Assembly (NCBI GenBank): GCA_029857975.1
Contig: JAOUFX010000138.1
Span: forward strand, 1 to 7,093
Length of the DNA: 7,093 nt
Direction of reading: 5' to 3'
Source of the DNA: Deltaproteobacteria bacterium
GTDB lineage: Bacteria > Desulfobacterota > SM23-61
Part shown: positions 5,336-7,093 of the stretch, piece after piece
Layout of the letters: each line of letters starts with the position of its first letter
Numbering within the stretch: the first letter of the stretch is position 1
The notes under the pieces: model-generated
The model's database searches: none
Told to the model about the DNA's origin: nothing
The model's input: the letters and a program-made list of their open reading frames with translations, nothing else
Position numbers and translations under genes: made by a program

Positions 5336-6326
5336 ATCCCTGAAAAGCCTCTTCTGCTTCTCGGTAAAGGGCCTCCGCCTCTTTTTCATACTTTGGGGAA
5401 AAATGAAATATATGTAACTTTTTGACTTTAGCCCGCCGGGCCAACTCTCCCGCCTGGCGGGCCGTCAGATGGGCTCTCTCCTCCGCTCGCTCCCGGTCTT
5501 TTTCTAAAAAGGCCGCCTCGCAGAAAAACAAATCTGCCCCTTCGGCCAAGGGAAGAATCCTGTCGATATTGTCCTCGCTGAAACGGCAGTCGGAAACATA
5601 GGCGATTTTCTGCCCGGAGGTGATGGTTAGGGCTTTTTTCAGCGATCCCAAAGGTAGTTCTCTCACCCGCATCCCCTCCCCCTTCCTCGGAGGAATCTGC
5701 AGGCAAAAGTCATCCCTTTCTCCTCTCCATACGGCCGTTTTTAGTTCCTTCAGCCAGGGCCCAACAGGAAGATCCATCTGGGCCAGGCATTCCTTATGCA
5801 CATTGATATGAAAACGCTCTTGGACAGCGAAAGCCAGGCTGGGAATGATATGGTCGAGATGGGTGGCGAAAATTTGCATTTGCGGATCCTCTTCCAAGAT
5901 CCCCTGGAAGGCCTTTGCGCTCCCCGCTTCAGGGAAAAATCGTTGCTGGCAAGGAAAAACCTTGGTTACAATCCGATCGGGGTGGACCTCGGCCGCCTGG
6001 ATAGAAAAAGGATATTCGGCAGTCAAGTTCCAGGTATAACCTGAAAGTTTGCCCTGGACATTGGCCAGGAATCCCGGCGGACCGAATATTTTTAGGACTT
6101 TCTTCCGGTTTAGCATCACCCGCAGCAGGGTGTCGAAACCGATGAAGTGGTCAATGTGGGTATGGGAGATAAAAGCATGCGAAACTTTGAGGAGCTTGGC
6201 GGGACGAAGATCGGTAAAGCCCCCCAGGTCAAAAAGCAAAGCGCGGCGTTCCCAAAGGACCTCTACAAAGAGCGCCGGGTCTCCAAAAGGTGCGTTGAGT
6301 AATTGCGCGAGAAGAAGGGGTTTCAA
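5334..6326 (-). CDS. RNase Z-like metallo-beta-lactamase fold hydrolase
   Basis: This 330-residue protein carries the binuclear zinc set of the RNase Z/ElaC branch: H55-T-H57-I-D59-H60 (HxHxDH), H159 in HIIPSLAFAVQE, D246 in YVSDC, H286 in HLTARQAGELA, and H308 in HFSPKY. The last two motifs are typical of RNase Z, the endonuclease that cuts the 3' trailer from tRNA precursors. The N-terminus (NAPFGDPALFVEVL, then LLFDLG) differs from the usual 'TFLGTGSA' opening, and the middle (about 170-235) is divergent. It may therefore be a relative acting on another substrate. No signal peptide is seen. The apparent start is TTG at 6326; an in-frame stop lies just upstream and no ATG fits the family start. 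No Shine-Dalgarno precedes this TTG, but an 8-codon leader ORF overlaps it. A promoter lies at 6398-6426. A frameshift at the N-terminus or a sequencing error is an alternative. Confidence 0.8.
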   Translation of the reverse strand: MKPLLLAQLLNAPFGDPALFVEVLWERRALLFDLGGFTDLRPAKLLKVSHAFISHTHIDHFIGFDTLLRVMLNRKKVLKIFGPPGFLANVQGKLSGYTWNLTAEYPFSIQAAEVHPDRIVTKVFPCQQRFFPEAGSAKAFQGILEEDPQMQIFATHLDHIIPSLAFAVQERFHINVHKECLAQMDLPVGPWLKELKTAVWRGERDDFCLQIPPRKGEGMRVRELPLGSLKKALTITSGQKIAYVSDCRFSEDNIDRILPLAEGADLFFCEAAFLEKDRERAEERAHLTARQAGELARRAKVKKLHIFHFSPKYEKEAEALYREAEEAFQG

Positions 6327-6349
6327 ATTTTATCGAGAGCGGAGGCCAT
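6323..6349 (-). CDS. Possible 8-codon leader ORF coupled to the metallo-hydrolase
   Basis: On the minus strand ATG at 6349-6347 opens a frame encoding MASALDKI and stops at TGA (6325-6323), overlapping the TTG start of the hydrolase by two bases (TTGA). GGAGG at 6365-6361 lies 11 bases upstream, a slightly long spacing. The hydrolase TTG itself has no ribosome binding site, so ribosomes finishing this mini-ORF could restart on it. This is inference from arrangement only; the frame could be chance or mark a frameshift. Confidence 0.25.
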   Translation of the reverse strand: MASALDKI

Positions 6350-6397
6350 CGATCAAGCATCCTCCGGGGTAAAAAGATTGTTCCCAGAACTGAAGAA

Positions 6398-6426
6398 ATC
6401 ATAAGCAATGCAAAAACACCCGTCAA
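6398..6426 (-). promoter_or_regulatory. Sigma70-type promoter of the metallo-hydrolase gene
   Basis: On the minus strand TTGACG (6426-6421) and TATGAT (6403-6398), each five of six to consensus, are exactly 17 bases apart. Transcription would start near 6391, about 65 bases before the TTG at 6326, and the transcript would include the GGAGG and the short leader ORF. Confidence 0.65.
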
Positions 6427-6475
6427 CATGTAAATTTACCTTCAATAAACCCTGGAACTGTGTTATGGAAAAAAT

Positions 6476-7093
6476 ATGCAGGACGGACGAAAATCGATTC
6501 ATTATGGCTGGCTCATTCTTTTTTCCGGTTTTATCGGCGTTATGGGTTCGCTCGGATTCGGCCGCTTCGCCTATACCCCCCTTCTGCCCCCGATGAAAGA
6601 GGCCCTTTCCTTAACGTACGCCCAGATGGGCTGGATTGGGACAGGGAACTTTGTCGGCTATCTGACCTTCTCCCTTTTGGGGGGATATCTGGCCACCCGC
6701 CTCAGCCCGCGCCTCGTAATTTCTGCCTCTCTTCTTCTCGTAGCTGCCTGCCTGACCCTGACCGGACTGTCCCACTCCTTTGAATTCGCTTTGACTATGC
6801 GCACGCTTACCGGGATCGGCAGCGCTGGTTCGAATGTCCCCATTATGGCCTTAGCCTCGGCTTGGTTCGCCTCGAAGCGGCGGGGGATGGCCACTGGAGT
6901 TTTGGCCAGCGGCTCCAGCGTGGCCTTACTTTTGTTGGGTCCCCTGATCCCTTATGTTCTGGAGACTTTTCCCGGCGTAGGGTGGAGAATATGCTGGTAC
7001 ATTCTGGGGAGCCTAACCTTGGCCATCGCCGGCCTAAATTATTTTGTTTTGCGGAATCAGCCCGAGGAAAAGAACCTGCACCCCATCGGCGGC
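6476..7093 (+). CDS. MFS transporter, YbfB/YjiJ type, N-terminal half (cut by window edge)
   Basis: ATG at 6476 opens a frame of 206 codons still open at the last base. Six hydrophobic segments (about 11-28, 52-70, 79-97, 103-125, 138-160, 172-192) make up the N-terminal half of a 12-helix major facilitator carrier in the inner membrane. GSLGFGRFAYTPLLPPM (24-40) is the signature I associate with the YbfB/YjiJ (MFS_4) family. GYLATRLSPR (61-70 region onward, loop 2-3) is a degenerate MFS motif A lacking the usual Asp. FASKRRGMATGVLASGSS (131-148) fits loop 4-5 and helix 5. The substrate is unknown; members are often annotated as exporters without experimental support. An in-frame TAA at 6446 limits the start, and ATG 6476 has only a weak GGA about six bases upstream. 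I see no clear promoter of its own. It is divergent from the metallo-hydrolase. Confidence 0.85.
   Translation, partial: MQDGRKSIHYGWLILFSGFIGVMGSLGFGRFAYTPLLPPMKEALSLTYAQMGWIGTGNFVGYLTFSLLGGYLATRLSPRLVISASLLLVAACLTLTGLSHSFEFALTMRTLTGIGSAGSNVPIMALASAWFASKRRGMATGVLASGSSVALLLLGPLIPYVLETFPGVGWRICWYILGSLTLAIAGLNYFVLRNQPEEKNLHPIGG

Noticed and set aside
6229..6429. 66-codon minus-strand ORF with a hydrophobic start (MLTGVFALLMISSVLGTIFLP)
   Set aside because: Its start codon overlaps the -35 box of the promoter at 6398-6426, so the transcript would begin inside it, and it overlaps the well-supported metallo-hydrolase in another frame.
1..7093. A new multi-gene defence, secretion or biosynthetic system
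   Set aside because: The genes have known, unrelated families, alternate in orientation and mostly have their own promoters; nothing points to a shared function.

Overview
The window reads as an ordinary chromosomal stretch of a free-living Gram-negative bacterium. A Desulfobacterota (former Deltaproteobacteria)-like host is my best guess. The basis is the mix of a short-form ThiC, a PAS hybrid histidine kinase of the type abundant in that group, a DUF2147 periplasmic protein, and AT-rich non-coding repeats built on GGACGCAGAT and ACCACAGAG motifs. No single gene settles the taxonomy.

Layout from left to right: the first 39 codons of a PlsC-like acyltransferase run off the left edge on the minus strand (1-117). 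A divergent bacterioferritin gene (358-819, plus) has a clear sigma70-type promoter. A hairpin-rich convergent gap follows. Then comes thiC (944-2224, minus) with a long leader: promoter, TPP riboswitch, intrinsic terminator, and a repeat element sitting between terminator and start codon. Directly upstream is an orphan hybrid sensor kinase (minus, starting near 4379) with its own promoter. A second copy of the repeat lies in the divergent gap 4482-4856. It is followed by a secreted DUF2147 protein (4857-5321, plus), a tail-to-tail RNase Z-like metallo-hydrolase (5334-6326, minus, apparent TTG start), and the N-terminal half of an MFS transporter of the YbfB/YjiJ type that runs off the right edge (6476-7093, plus).

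The genes do not form one pathway. They are mostly single-gene units in alternating orientation, each with its own control signals. The best-resolved regulatory unit is thiC: a TTGACA/TAGAAT promoter should start transcription at the first base pairs of the riboswitch, and an 8-bp antiterminator pairing between riboswitch and terminator can be drawn by hand.

I see no defence system, phage, CRISPR array, transposase, tRNA or rRNA, and no evidence of a new multi-gene system. The least explained material is the pair of about 170-190 bp non-coding repeats. They share a module of about 120 bp but carry different inverted ends. Two smaller points also merit a look: the short SD-preceded leader ORF overlapping the metallo-hydrolase start, and the promoter lying inside the apparent 5' extension of the kinase ORF.
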